This document shows positions 19,425-28,643 of a stretch of DNA of 37,358 nt, piece by piece; within the stretch, counting starts at the first letter, position 1, and each line of letters opens with the position of its first letter. The position numbers and the translations under genes are program-made. Below the pieces are notes generated by a model that worked only from the letters and a program-made list of their open reading frames with translations, made no database searches and was not told where the DNA came from. Origin of the DNA: Syntrophobacteraceae bacterium (GTDB taxonomy: Bacteria; Desulfobacterota; Syntrophobacteria; Syntrophobacterales; Syntrophobacteraceae); assembly GCA_031292215.1 (NCBI GenBank), contig JARLHO010000070.1:1-37358 (forward strand). The letters run 5' to 3'.

Positions 19425-20036
19425 GGTGAGTAGGCCGGGGGAATCCCACCCCCAGCCTCTCGCAGAACTTACAATTACCCACACATGCGCCCACCTATCT
19501 CCTTTTGCAAAGTTGCAAATAAGGGGGGCGAGCGAGCCCAGCCGGTCCATGCGCGTCATGGCAAGCGGCTGGAGAGTAAATCCCCCCAACCCCTTGCAAA
19601 AAAGGGGGGTCGATCAGGCCAAGCCCCTTTCTTGGGAGTCTCCGCTAAGGGGTAAGTGGGCGTATGTGTGGGTAATTGTCAGCTCTCAGAAGGGTGCGGG
19701 AGCCTCTCGACTCACACCGCTCCCATCAAGCAAACGAGGTCATCGTCCTTTTCCAGTGAACAAACAGATGCGGCTCCCTTTTCGCAACGGCTGCCGGGAA
19801 GTTCGCAGCTCGGGTCTTTTGACCCAGGCAATCAACGTAAGGTCGAAATGCCTCAAGACCGGCTCTATGGCCGACCCATGAAATTCGCCCATAGTAATTC
19901 AGCCAACCCCGAAGCATGGGATTGAACATCCGGGCGATCTGCGTCAGCCCAAGGTCCGCTCGGTTGCGAACGTTCCATTGGCGCGTGGTTTGCCCCATGG
20001 CCGCGAGAGCCTTCGAACTTACCGCCGGCGTAGCCC
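19425..20036 (-). pseudogene. Decayed group II intron 3' end: maturase C-terminus, domains V and VI
   Basis: Reading the minus strand from 20036 to 19726, the frame gives the C-terminal maturase part of a group II intron reverse transcriptase: TPAVSSKALAAM, LGLTQIARMFNPMLRGWLNYYGR and KREPHLFVHWKR are family signatures. The RT core is missing. After the stop, 19716-19683 resembles intron domain V (GAGCGGTGTGAGTCGAGAG...), and 19467-19425 resembles domain VI ending near CCTACTCACC. Between these two lies a 215-bp inserted element (19468-19682). The left edge of the remnant at about 20036 abuts a different decayed gene, so a deletion or rearrangement truncated it. It cannot splice or code for a maturase now. 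Confidence 0.78.
19468..19682. mobile_element. MITE-like element, full copy 2 (215 bp), inserted in the intron remnant
   Basis: Same 215-bp length and about 95% identical to copy 1 by eye. The ends are CTTACAATTACCCACACAT... and ...GGGTAATTGTCAG. The flanking nonamers are CTCGCAGAA (59-67 of 194xx) and CTCTCAGAA (19683-19691), one mismatch apart, as expected from an old target duplication. Removing the element rejoins group II intron domain V and VI sequence, which shows insertion into DNA that was contiguous before. Confidence 0.85.
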
Positions 20037-20041
20037 ACCTG

Positions 20042-20470
20042 CACCACTGCGAGTATCGAACCATATCGATTACAGCGGCCTGTGGATCGATCCTTGAGAT
20101 GTAGCGGATGCTTCTGGGACAACTGGGTGTGAAGACCTCAAGTTCGTCACGGGCTTTTCTTTTGGGGCGCATAAGACACGAGATATGCGCCCTGGTGTGC
20201 GAAAAGAAGATGAAAATCGTGCCCATAGTCGATGAAGCCTCGCTTTTAAGGCTCGAAGTCTTTTCCGAACTCCACACCATGTGTCAGTTCGAACTCGATT
20301 CCAAGCCGTGGCTGCCCGTCATCCTGGCGGGTCAGTCACACCTTATCGATAAGCCGATGTATCCCGGTTCGCGCCCCCTGGCCTCAAGAATCGTTGCCAG
20401 GTCCCACCTTGAGGGCGCAGATCGCAGACAAAATGGAAGTCTATCTTGCCAATTTTCACCAAGAAAAAGA
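20042..20470 (+). pseudogene. Decayed ExeA/TniB-like AAA+ ATPase
   Basis: In one frame, HHCEYRTISITAACGSILEM is followed by a TAG (20102-20104), then MLLGQLGVKTSSSSRAFL, KKMKIVPIVDEASLLRLEVF (Walker B type IVDEA), SKPWLPVILAGQS, and SRPLASRIVARSHLEGADR. The order matches ExeA/TniB-like transposition ATPases. The N-terminus with the Walker A loop is absent: the homologous region begins at about 20042, next to the group II intron fragment. Near 20425 the frame shifts (DKMEVYLANFH appears in another frame). It is an inactive remnant of a mobile element, and its partner transposase is not visible. Confidence 0.7.
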
Positions 20471-21085
20471 TCGAAACGACTTTTACAAAAATATGCAGGT
20501 CTTATATCTTCCTGGACAGCAGCGCTGTCATTGTTTCTCTTAATTCCACTCTTCCCGTTGGCGACTCCTTGATCTTTGCAACGAAATCAAAAGAGGCACA
20601 ATTGACGGAATTATAGAGGAAGAGGACTCCGATCTCGCGATAGCAGCGCTAACGGGCAAGTTTACGATGACCGGACTTCAATCGCCCCCTATGGCCGCCC
20701 CCCTGGAACGATTCGAAGCAGCCGATTGCGATCCACGAGTTTGTCGAGTCGATTCTGACCGAAGGCGGCCATCCGATTGAGGGCGACCGCGCCTACGGCG
20801 CACAAAATCCGGACGGCGTCTGCACCTGCACGCATGGAGACTAAGGCTCGGGGAAGCTCCTGAGCCTAAAGACTCCAATCCCGGGCGGCTGGCCCGATGT
20901 GTCCGAGATGGATTGCTCCCTGCGAGGATATTTGCTGCGGCAAAGAGCTGTCTACAGGCTTGGGCGGTTGAGTAAGGCTTGACCACTTTTATAAGCTGCG
21001 AGCGTAATTTTGTTTGACGCATGACAATGTTAGTGGTATCTAACTTTCGTCCTTGACTCCCGCCTCCCCGTAAATAAACAAGGCT
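20471..21085. other. Unassigned decayed sequence
   Basis: No intact gene. Short coding-like runs appear in several plus frames, for example a stretch around 20510-20590 (FLDSSAVIVSLNSTLPVGDSL), one around 20580-20680 (GTIDGIIEEEDSDLAIAAL) and one around 20715-20845 (IAIHEFVESILTEGGHPIEG) that ends at a TAA. I do not recognise these. The pattern of frame changes suggests remnants of one or more genes decaying together with the neighbouring mobile DNA. Confidence 0.4.
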
Positions 21086-21418
21086 TTTACCCCGGCTGTC
21101 TCATCGGTTGCGCTTTGAGGGTTAAAGGCCGCGCAGAGCTTGGTCGGCGCATGAGGGACATGGGACTTTCCCCCGGCGTCGGTCTCCGGGTGGAGGGTCG
21201 GCGACTTTATGCTGACACTTCGAAACAACGAAGCCGACCGTATCGAGGTCGGGGCCGATAACTTCATCGCTCTGGCTGGAAATCCCAACTCGGGGAAGAC
21301 CTCGCCTTTCAACGCGGGAGGCGCCCCGGCGTATTGCGGATGTATTTGCGCCGCATGCTGCGGCGCAAAGGGTGGAAAAGGCCCGGCGCGCAACGGTGAA
21401 GCCGCGTTAAACAATTGA
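21085..21418 (+). pseudogene. feoA-feoB remnant with internal deletions
   Basis: From about 21085, one frame gives a FeoA core (VKGRAELGRRMRDMGLSPG, RVEGR). It then jumps frame to LTLRNNEADRIEV, the normal FeoA ending, so about 15 residues are missing between them. FeoB follows at once: FIALAGNPNSGKTSPFNA is the G1 region of the FeoB GTPase. It joins directly to a Cys-rich tail (YCGCICAACCGAKGGK) and a stop at 21416-21418, so almost the whole of FeoB is deleted. The tail resembles the Cys-rich ends or small partner proteins of Feo systems; that part is an inference. No ferrous iron transport can come from this locus. Confidence 0.72.
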
Positions 21419-21455
21419 GAGGCCCTAAACGGGTTCTCATCTCGAAGGAAAGAGC

Positions 21456-22853
21456 ATGCACTGCCTCCGAGCTCTACTGCTGCTGACCCTGGCTGCCATA
21501 TTTTTCCCGTGGCCCCTTTCGGTTGTCGTCCAAACGGCCAGGGCAGATGCTCCCGATTCTATCCGGGGGCGGACGAATCTTTTGGGCGATATGGGGGGGG
21601 TACGGTCGTTGCTTGCCAAGCGGGGGATCGACCTGGGTCTTTCGGAGACGGGTGAAGTGGTTGGAAACGTGACCGGGGGCGTACGCCGGGGCGCGGAGTA
21701 CGATGGAATAACGACGATGACCCTGACCCTTGATACGGGCAAGGCCTTCGGCTGGCCGGGAGGGACTTTTTTTGTGAGCGGGCTCCAGATTCACGGGAGA
21801 AATTTTAGCAAAGACAACCTGGGGAGCCTGCAGACATCGAGCAATATCGAGGCGGACCGGGCGACGCGGTTATGGGAGCTTTGGTTTCAGCAGACGTTTT
21901 GGAACGGAAGCGGCAGTGTTAGAATGGGCTTACAGGACGTAAGCGAGGAGTTTCTCGGCAGCAGGTGTTGCGCCTTATTTCCGAACTCGGCCATGGGATG
22001 GCCGGCGCTGCCTTCAAACGACCTGTATGCCGGCGGCCCCGTCTACCCGCTCGCCTCGTCGGGGGTGCGGCTGGCCCTGGAGGGGGGATCGCTATCGTTT
22101 CGGGGAGGCGTGTTCGACGACAATCCGCCAGGAGGCCCGTTTAACGACGATTCACAACTGCGGGACGAGGAGGCTTCGGGTACGCGGTTCAATTTTACCA
22201 CCGGCGCTTTTTTTATCGACGAACTCGCCTATTCTGTCGACCTGCTTCGGGACGGGGCCGGTGGCCGCAAAAGCAGGCTGCCGGGTGAGTACAAAATCGG
22301 AGGGTGGTACGACACGGCGCGGTTTGCCGACCAGCGGTTCGATACGAGGGGGCTTTCGCTGGCAGGTCCTTCGAGCAACGGAATCGCGCGCATGCTTCGC
22401 TCCAATTTCAGCATTTATGGAATTGCGGACCAGACGGTGTGGCACCAGTCCGGAGGGCCTCGTTCGGTATCCCTTTTTACCCACATCATGGGCGCGCCTT
22501 CCGACCGCAACCTGGTGGACTGGAGCCTCACCGCCGGCGCGGATGCGTTTGCGCCGCTGCCGGGACGCGACAACGACACATTTGCTATCGGCTACGGTTT
22601 TGCGCACGTAAGTGAAAGCGCGGCAGAACTTGACAGGGACAGGGGATTTTTCACCGGCGCCGCGTATCCCGTCCGCGGCTTCGAGCATTACTTCGAAGCA
22701 ACCTATAAGTATCGAGCCGCGCCGTGGCTGGACATCCAACCCGACCTGCAGTACATCCTCGATCCCGGGGGCTCGATTCCCGATCCGCTCCATCCTGCGC
22801 GGAAAGTCGGAAACGAGTTGATTATCGGGGTCAGAACAATGGTCAAGTTTTAG
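21456..22853 (+). CDS. OprB-family carbohydrate-selective porin
   Basis: A 465-residue outer-membrane beta-barrel with a signal peptide (residues 1-31, ending VVQTARA). The OprB pattern is visible: NLLGDMGGVRSLLAKRGIDLGLSETGEVVGN near the start, the barrel-strand alternation, FAIGYGFAHVSE, and a C-terminal ending with Phe (RTMVKF), which helps insertion by the BAM complex. OprB proteins let sugars and other small solutes through; the substrate here is unknown. ATG 21456 follows AAGGAAAG. It lies 37 bp after the feo remnant, so it may once have belonged to that locus. It converges with the efflux operon. Confidence 0.9.
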   Translation: MHCLRALLLLTLAAIFFPWPLSVVVQTARADAPDSIRGRTNLLGDMGGVRSLLAKRGIDLGLSETGEVVGNVTGGVRRGAEYDGITTMTLTLDTGKAFGWPGGTFFVSGLQIHGRNFSKDNLGSLQTSSNIEADRATRLWELWFQQTFWNGSGSVRMGLQDVSEEFLGSRCCALFPNSAMGWPALPSNDLYAGGPVYPLASSGVRLALEGGSLSFRGGVFDDNPPGGPFNDDSQLRDEEASGTRFNFTTGAFFIDELAYSVDLLRDGAGGRKSRLPGEYKIGGWYDTARFADQRFDTRGLSLAGPSSNGIARMLRSNFSIYGIADQTVWHQSGGPRSVSLFTHIMGAPSDRNLVDWSLTAGADAFAPLPGRDNDTFAIGYGFAHVSESAAELDRDRGFFTGAAYPVRGFEHYFEATYKYRAAPWLDIQPDLQYILDPGGSIPDPLHPARKVGNELIIGVRTMVKF

Positions 22854-23052
22854 GCGGCCCTGCGCTTTTTTCCTGCCTTTTGAAACACTGCGACAGAACG
22901 GCCAAATTTTACCCGAATGCACCTGCGCCAAACGATTTAAAATAAGAAAAAGGCCGTAGTCCGAAGATGCGTATCGAGGTATTTCCGGGGGGACCCCGCC
23001 TGTTGGAAAAAGGTATCGCGCTCGCCCGGCGCGGGCTGGGTACAAAGCCTCT

Positions 23053-26000
23053 CTACGGGCGCTCGGGCAGGAGCCTCCGATGCATCCCAATCAGCAGAGA
23101 GTAGACTACGGGCGTGACTATAAGGGACAACAAGAGGGAAATGAACAAAGCGCCAATGACTGCGACCCCCAAAGGCTTTAGCATCTGCGCGCCCGTTCCA
23201 ACGCCATAGGCCAGGGGCAACATGCCAAGGGCCGCGGCAAGCGAGGTCATCAGCACGGGGCGTAACCGGCGCTGGCCGGCCTGGACCAGCGCCTCGATTA
23301 GTTCCAGCCCCTGCCCCTGCAATTGCTCAAAATAGTCCATCACCAGGATGCCGTTTTTGGCTACGATGCCCACGCCGATGATGGCGCCAAGAAAAGAGAC
23401 GATGTTCAGGGAAACCCCGGTGCCCCAGAGGGCGGCCACCGTGCCAAACAACGCCAGGACAGCGCCAAAAACGATCGAGATCGGTTCATAGAAGGATCGA
23501 AAGGTAATCAACAGCACGGTAAACACCAGTAAAATGGCGGCCAAAAGCACTACGAGGAGATTACGAAAAGACTCCCGCTGTTGCTTATAGAGGCCGCCGT
23601 ATTCGACCGAACCGGGCGGCAGCCATTTGTCGCGGCCAAGTCTTGCCTTGATTTCGCGCATCGCCGCGCCAAGATCTACGCCTTCGAGTCGCGCGTAGAC
23701 AATATCGTCCTGGCGCAAATCCTGCCGGTTCAATTCCACCTGATCGGGCGCGAGATGGACTGCCGCGACCTGGTCGAGGCGAACCAGCGCGCCCCCGGGT
23801 GTACGGAGCTCCACATTGGACAGTTGGGCGATGGTATCCACGCTTTCGGGATCGGAGACAACGCGGATGTTCACGGTGCGGTCGCCTTCGAGCAGGTAGG
23901 AGGAGATCTTGCCAAGAAGGGCGGTGTGCACGGCATCGGCAATGCTTTCTACCGTCAGGCCATACCTCTTTGCCTCGGCTGGACGCACCCGGAAATCGAT
24001 CGATGGCCCCGTGGCCTTGAGGCCATCGAAGGTGTCAACTACTCCGGGGATTTTGCTGATCTGGGCGCTCACCAGCCTTGCGGCATTTTTTAGCCATGCG
24101 AGATCGGGGGAGAACAAATAGATTTCAACCGGATTGGGCGCCATCTGCAAATCGCCCATCAAATCGTTTAGGTAGCCGTGAAAATCCCAACGGATCATCG
24201 GAAAGCGCCGATTGAACTTGTGGCGCATCGCCGCGAGGATCTCTTCGGTGGAGTGTTTGCGATCGGCTTTGAGTTTAATCAGATAATCGCCAACGTTTGG
24301 CTCGGTTATAAACGGCCCCAATTGGGTCCCGAGCCGGCGGGAATAGCCTTCCACGTCGGGGTTGGCGCGGATGAATTTTTCCGCTTCGTCTAGAACCCGC
24401 GAGGTTTCGGCAAGGCTTGTGCCCGGCTGGGCCTTAAAATCCATAACGAACCCGCCTTCATCGAAATGGGGAAGAAATTCCGTTTGGAGGCGCCCAAACA
24501 TGAACACGCCGGCAACAAGTATCAATATGCACACCAGCATGGTCGGCCAGGCGTTTCGCAGCGCCCAGCGCAGGGCTGCTTCATAAGCCCGAAGGATGGG
24601 CTTTAGAAAAAAGCCGGCTCGATCGGGCCTGGAGCGGCCACCGATGAGCCATGCGGCCAGAGACGGCGTAAGGGTCAGCGCCAAAGCCAGGGACACCAAA
24701 AGAGATACAACCATCGTAAGCCCCAACGCGCGAAAAAAGACGCCCGCCATTCCGCCCAGCCAGGCCAGCGGCAGGAACACGACTACCGGGGTCAAGGTCG
24801 AACTGAGAAGAGCGGCAAAAATTTCCCCCATGGCTTCGTGAATGGAGCTCAGTTGGGAGCCGCCCGCGGCCAGTCGATGGCACATCGCTTCCACTACGAC
24901 AACGGCGTCGTCGATAATCAGCCCGATCGAGGCCGCAACGCCCCCCAGGGTCATCATGTTAAAACTCATGTTCGCCAGGCGCATCACGACAAAGGTGATC
25001 AGCACCGAAACCGGAATGGTTACGATGGCCGTAAGGACGCTTCCCCAGTTTTTGAGGAAAAGATAGAGGATACAAGCGGAGAGGAGGATACCGAAAATGA
25101 TGGCATCGCGCACGCTGCCCACCGAGTCGCTCACAAATTTTGACTGGTCGTAGAAAAAGCCCGGGCGCATGTCCGGGGGCAGTGTCTTGCGCAGTGTCTG
25201 GAGGTCCTGTTTGAGCATCGAGGCAATTTGGAGAAGACTCGAGCCCGGCTGGCTCTCGATATTAAACAATACGGCCCGGCGCCCCTGCGCGGTGATGCTC
25301 GTGTATGCCGGGGCAGGCCGGCGCTCGACGCTCGCAACGTCTCTTACAAAAACCGGATGTCCGTTTTTAACCGTTACGGCCACCGCTCCGATGTCTGCCG
25401 CAGAGGTTATCCGGCCGTCCACGGTCGCCAGGTAGAGGTGATAATTTTGGGCAATCATGCCGGCGGCGGCGATGAGGTTATTTTTCGCAAAAGCATCGGT
25501 TACGTCGGACAGGGCCAGTCCGGCCGCCTGCAATTTCAGAGGGTCTACCGTGACGTGGTATTCGGGCACGCGGCCCCCGAGGATTTCCACCTTGGCCACA
25601 CCCGGGATTTGCAGAAAAAGCGGTTTGATTTTATAGACGGCGGTGTTCCATAAATCCATCTGGCTGCGCGTGGAACTGGTCAAACTGATGCCGATTATCG
25701 GGTAGCTGAGGGTAAAGGCGACCCGAGACACTTCGGTGGTGGCAGTGGCCGGCAGGTCGCTTCGAATTTCCGAGAGGCGCCCCATCACGTAGACCTCGGC
25801 GCGCTCCATGTTCGTGCCCCAGTTAAAAACCACGTTGACGATCGCCGAGCCGCGCGAGGTGGAGGAAACCACAGACTTGACACCGGGAATGGACTTCATC
25901 GACTCTTCGATGGGGCGCGCGATGATGGCCATCATTTCGCTCGCCGGCATGATGCCGTTATTTATCATTACGACGATGCGCGGAAATGGCGTCTCCGGAA

Positions 26001-26127
26001 ATACCGAGGAGGGCGTGTGCAGGGCACAAAAAATTCCGGCCAGGCAGAGAACAGCCGCAATAAACGTTATGGACAACGCGTGGCGAGTGGCAAAGCGCCC
26101 GACTCGCAAGGGGCTGGTCGAACTCAT
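23053..26127 (-). CDS. RND efflux pump inner-membrane permease
   Basis: A 1024-residue RND permease with the standard layout: a first membrane helix (about 15-35), a large periplasmic loop, helices 2-6 (about 340-480), a second loop, and helices 8-12. Helix 4 carries Asp406-Asp407 (GLIIDDAVVVVEA), the proton-relay pair of the HAE1 (drug) type; metal-exporting HME pumps have D...E in this place. A C-terminal GVGTGAQMLKPLGVAVIGALF matches the family. It is the last gene of a coupled operon (TolC, adaptor, pump), overlapping the adaptor stop by four bases. The substrate is unknown; the neighbouring CusRS-like regulators suggest metal or envelope stress, while the Asp pair suggests organic compounds. 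Confidence 0.92.
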   Translation of the reverse strand: MSSTSPLRVGRFATRHALSITFIAAVLCLAGIFCALHTPSSVFPETPFPRIVVMINNGIMPASEMMAIIARPIEESMKSIPGVKSVVSSTSRGSAIVNVVFNWGTNMERAEVYVMGRLSEIRSDLPATATTEVSRVAFTLSYPIIGISLTSSTRSQMDLWNTAVYKIKPLFLQIPGVAKVEILGGRVPEYHVTVDPLKLQAAGLALSDVTDAFAKNNLIAAAGMIAQNYHLYLATVDGRITSAADIGAVAVTVKNGHPVFVRDVASVERRPAPAYTSITAQGRRAVLFNIESQPGSSLLQIASMLKQDLQTLRKTLPPDMRPGFFYDQSKFVSDSVGSVRDAIIFGILLSACILYLFLKNWGSVLTAIVTIPVSVLITFVVMRLANMSFNMMTLGGVAASIGLIIDDAVVVVEAMCHRLAAGGSQLSSIHEAMGEIFAALLSSTLTPVVVFLPLAWLGGMAGVFFRALGLTMVVSLLVSLALALTLTPSLAAWLIGGRSRPDRAGFFLKPILRAYEAALRWALRNAWPTMLVCILILVAGVFMFGRLQTEFLPHFDEGGFVMDFKAQPGTSLAETSRVLDEAEKFIRANPDVEGYSRRLGTQLGPFITEPNVGDYLIKLKADRKHSTEEILAAMRHKFNRRFPMIRWDFHGYLNDLMGDLQMAPNPVEIYLFSPDLAWLKNAARLVSAQISKIPGVVDTFDGLKATGPSIDFRVRPAEAKRYGLTVESIADAVHTALLGKISSYLLEGDRTVNIRVVSDPESVDTIAQLSNVELRTPGGALVRLDQVAAVHLAPDQVELNRQDLRQDDIVYARLEGVDLGAAMREIKARLGRDKWLPPGSVEYGGLYKQQRESFRNLLVVLLAAILLVFTVLLITFRSFYEPISIVFGAVLALFGTVAALWGTGVSLNIVSFLGAIIGVGIVAKNGILVMDYFEQLQGQGLELIEALVQAGQRRLRPVLMTSLAAALGMLPLAYGVGTGAQMLKPLGVAVIGALFISLLLSLIVTPVVYSLLIGMHRRLLPERP

Positions 26128-27134
26128 GGATTCACCACCTGGATTTTCGTTTTTTTCGGCAACCCGTATGCGCCAACAGTCACCACGGTGTCACCGGCTT
26201 TTAGGCCCGCTGCCTTTACCTCCACCCAGCCGTTATCGGCAAACCCCGTGCGGACCGGGATTTGGACGGCCTCACTCCCTCGGACAAACGAGATGACGCT
26301 TTGCCCCTTTTCGTCGGTTACAACGCTTGCCTGCGGGGCGGCTAGGCAGTTTGCGCAAGTCGCGGTAACGATTCGAAGCGCAACAAACCGGCCCGGCCGA
26401 AATCCGCTTTTGGCCGGAAGCCGCGCCCACGCGGCCACCGTCCCGTTGGTCGAATCGACTGCCGGGCTCACAAACGAAAGCTTCGCTCGCGCGGGCGGCG
26501 CGGTCAGCACCTGGACCGGTTCACCGGGCGTTAATTGATCCGAAACCGATTCGGGTACGGAGGTTTTGACCACGAGCCGATTTAAATCCATCACCTCGGC
26601 CACCATGGTCTTCCCATCCACCGCCTGGCCGGGCTTAGCGTTAAGGCTTACGACCGTCCCGGAAAGCGGCGAGACGACCTGGAGCAAAGCCAGTTGAGCC
26701 CGGGCGCTTTGCAGATTTTTAAGCGAGGTGTTGTGTTCGGCGTACAATTTTTTTTGCCGCTCGATTTCCTGCTGGGCAAAAGCTGCGGTGACCGAGGCGG
26801 AATTTAGGGTCATGATAAGCTCGCCCCGGCGCACACGCCCTCCTTCGGCCACATTTACCCCGGCCACGACCCCGGCGGTTGGCGCGGCGAGCGGGGCATC
26901 GGCTGCGGGTTGGGTGGCCGTTGCGGGCGCCGGGCCGACCGAGCCGTATCCGGTGACGTAGCGGTGGAGCGTCATGAGGCGGAGCTTGCCGATTTGGACG
27001 CTGACAACGGTCGGCAGGCTTTCCGCCTTATTTTTGGTGACCGTATCGGTTGAGCGGGGGGTTAGCAGCCAATAGAGGCCCAGTGCGGCGAAAAGTAAGA
27101 CGATAAGGCCAAAAGTTGCTCGCAGTGGTTTCAT
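26124..27134 (-). CDS. RND efflux periplasmic adaptor (membrane fusion protein)
   Basis: A 336-residue adaptor that links the inner-membrane pump to the TolC channel. One N-terminal membrane anchor (about residues 8-25) is followed by the split lipoyl half-motifs (PLAAPTAGVVAGVNVAEGGRVRRGE and VVSPLSGTVVSLNAKPGQAVDG), a short helical hairpin between them (AFAQQEIERQKKLYAEHNTS), and beta-barrel and membrane-proximal domains. The hairpin is short for a drug-type adaptor. Overlaps of four bases with both neighbouring genes show translational coupling. Confidence 0.9.
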   Translation of the reverse strand: MKPLRATFGLIVLLFAALGLYWLLTPRSTDTVTKNKAESLPTVVSVQIGKLRLMTLHRYVTGYGSVGPAPATATQPAADAPLAAPTAGVVAGVNVAEGGRVRRGELIMTLNSASVTAAFAQQEIERQKKLYAEHNTSLKNLQSARAQLALLQVVSPLSGTVVSLNAKPGQAVDGKTMVAEVMDLNRLVVKTSVPESVSDQLTPGEPVQVLTAPPARAKLSFVSPAVDSTNGTVAAWARLPAKSGFRPGRFVALRIVTATCANCLAAPQASVVTDEKGQSVISFVRGSEAVQIPVRTGFADNGWVEVKAAGLKAGDTVVTVGAYGLPKKTKIQVVNP

Positions 27135-28558
27135 TTTTTCAAATCTTCGTTTGGAGTGGGTACGGTTTGGGCAGCCGCAAGCTTTGACGGCGAGAGGGTG
27201 AGCGGGCTTTGCACCGCGTCTTCGAGCCGGCCAAGAGCTTGCTGGGCCTGGATCAAGGCATTCAGGCGGTCCATGGCCCCGGCGCTATAGGCCACTTCGG
27301 CATTGGCCAAACTAAGCGGTTCGATCTCTCCGGCTCGGACCTGCGCGCGAACCGAGACCAGTCTGCGCCGCAGGTTTTTTAGCAGCCCCTCGGCGGTTTC
27401 CACCTCGGAAAGGGCCGAGCAATAGCCGGCCAACGCGGAGTCAATCGAGGTCAGGGCCGCGGTCTGGACGGTTAGAAAATGGGCGGCGGCCAGCTTGCGG
27501 TTGGCCTTGGCTTGAGCGATCTGCCCCTCGTTCCGGTTTAAAACCGGCAAGGTCAGGGTGAGGCCCAGACTCCACTGGTTATCGCCTGCGTTACCGTTAT
27601 TCCAGGCATAACCCGGCCCGATATGGATGTCGGGATACTGGGTGGCGATCTGGAGCTGGAGCGCGGACTGGCTGACGGCATAATCGGCGAGAGCGCTTCG
27701 AACGTCGGCGCGATTTAGCAATGCCCACCGCTGGACTCGGGGTCTAGTCAGTTGGCGGGGAAAAGTCTTAAACCCGGCAAAGGAGAGGCTAATGTTTTCG
27801 AGCGCGCGCACGGATACGCCCAGCGTCCCCGCCAGGGCCACGCGCGCCTGAAGAACCCGGCCGGCGGCGGCCTGCCCGGCAAGGATCGTTTTGTCCAAAT
27901 CGATTCGGGCCCGGGTGACTTCGTAGCTGGATAGATACCCGGCAGAGACCTGGCCTTCGAGCATCCGAACGACCTTTTTTCGAGCCTTTATCTCCCGGGC
28001 GAGAAGCGATGCTTGCCGCCTTGCCGCGTAGAGTTCCAAAAGAGCGGCGCGCACCCCGGAGCGCACCCCCCAGAGGGCGCCGCAAAGATTCCACCGCGCG
28101 ACCAAGTCCAACTGCCGCGCCTGCTGGAGACGATAGCCGCGCTTTCCGGCGGTTTCGATCGGCCAGTCCAGGCTGACCGGCACAATCCACGGGCTAAAAT
28201 TTCCGGGAATGGCGGAATCGTATGCCGGATTTACGGAGATGGAGGGATTGGGGCGCTCCCCGGCGGTGATCCGGGCGGCGTTGGCCGCCAGCAATTGAGC
28301 GCGGGCCTCGGCCAGCGAGGGTTGATAATAAAATGCCGCAAGAGTTAGAGGTTTTAGAGTCCACGCACGACCAGGGATTGGCGCGGGGACGCGATTTTTT
28401 TCCAAAAACGCGCACAACCCCGGACCGTTTAGCGAACGGTCGGAAAACGCCGCAACGGTTTTCTCCGGCGAAAGGGGTCGCGGATGGAACGTGGCGCAGC
28501 CTCCAAGCGCTAAGGGAATGGAAACCATGACAGATACAAACAAGCTTTTACAACTCAT
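27131..28558 (-). CDS. TolC-family outer-membrane efflux protein (lipoprotein)
   Basis: A 475-residue outer-membrane factor with a lipoprotein signal (LALGGC, Cys21). It shows the duplicated outer membrane efflux protein domain of long helices (NRADVRSALADYAVSQSALQLQIATQYPDIHIG; FLTVQTAALTSIDSALAGYCSALSEVETAE, in order) that forms the TolC barrel and periplasmic tunnel. I used ATG 28558 with GGGCGGGG upstream; an internal ATG at 28528 is possible. It is the first gene of the efflux operon. A candidate promoter (CTTGGT, 16 bp, TATAAC on the minus strand) lies in the 137 bp upstream. Confidence 0.9.
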   Translation of the reverse strand: MSCKSLFVSVMVSIPLALGGCATFHPRPLSPEKTVAAFSDRSLNGPGLCAFLEKNRVPAPIPGRAWTLKPLTLAAFYYQPSLAEARAQLLAANAARITAGERPNPSISVNPAYDSAIPGNFSPWIVPVSLDWPIETAGKRGYRLQQARQLDLVARWNLCGALWGVRSGVRAALLELYAARRQASLLAREIKARKKVVRMLEGQVSAGYLSSYEVTRARIDLDKTILAGQAAAGRVLQARVALAGTLGVSVRALENISLSFAGFKTFPRQLTRPRVQRWALLNRADVRSALADYAVSQSALQLQIATQYPDIHIGPGYAWNNGNAGDNQWSLGLTLTLPVLNRNEGQIAQAKANRKLAAAHFLTVQTAALTSIDSALAGYCSALSEVETAEGLLKNLRRRLVSVRAQVRAGEIEPLSLANAEVAYSAGAMDRLNALIQAQQALGRLEDAVQSPLTLSPSKLAAAQTVPTPNEDLKK

Positions 28559-28643
28559 CGCCCCGCCCGAAGGGAGGCTCGCATACGTTATACAAAGCCG
28601 CTCCCTCTACCAAGATAAAAAAATCCAGGGTCTTCCAACCGCA

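Noticed and set aside
19021-19881. Plus-strand open frame of 286 codons through the ATP-grasp 5' end and repeat region
   Set aside because: It runs antisense through the start of the ATP-grasp gene and then through the intron fragment and the 215-bp element; no domain and no ribosome site.
22152-23090. 312-codon minus-strand frame
   Set aside because: Antisense to the porin gene, with no recognisable domain.
23053-26127. Assignment of the pump as a heavy-metal (CzcA/CusA) exporter
   Set aside because: The helix 4 residues are Asp-Asp as in HAE1-type pumps, not the Asp...Glu arrangement of HME pumps; the metal idea rests only on the neighbouring regulators.
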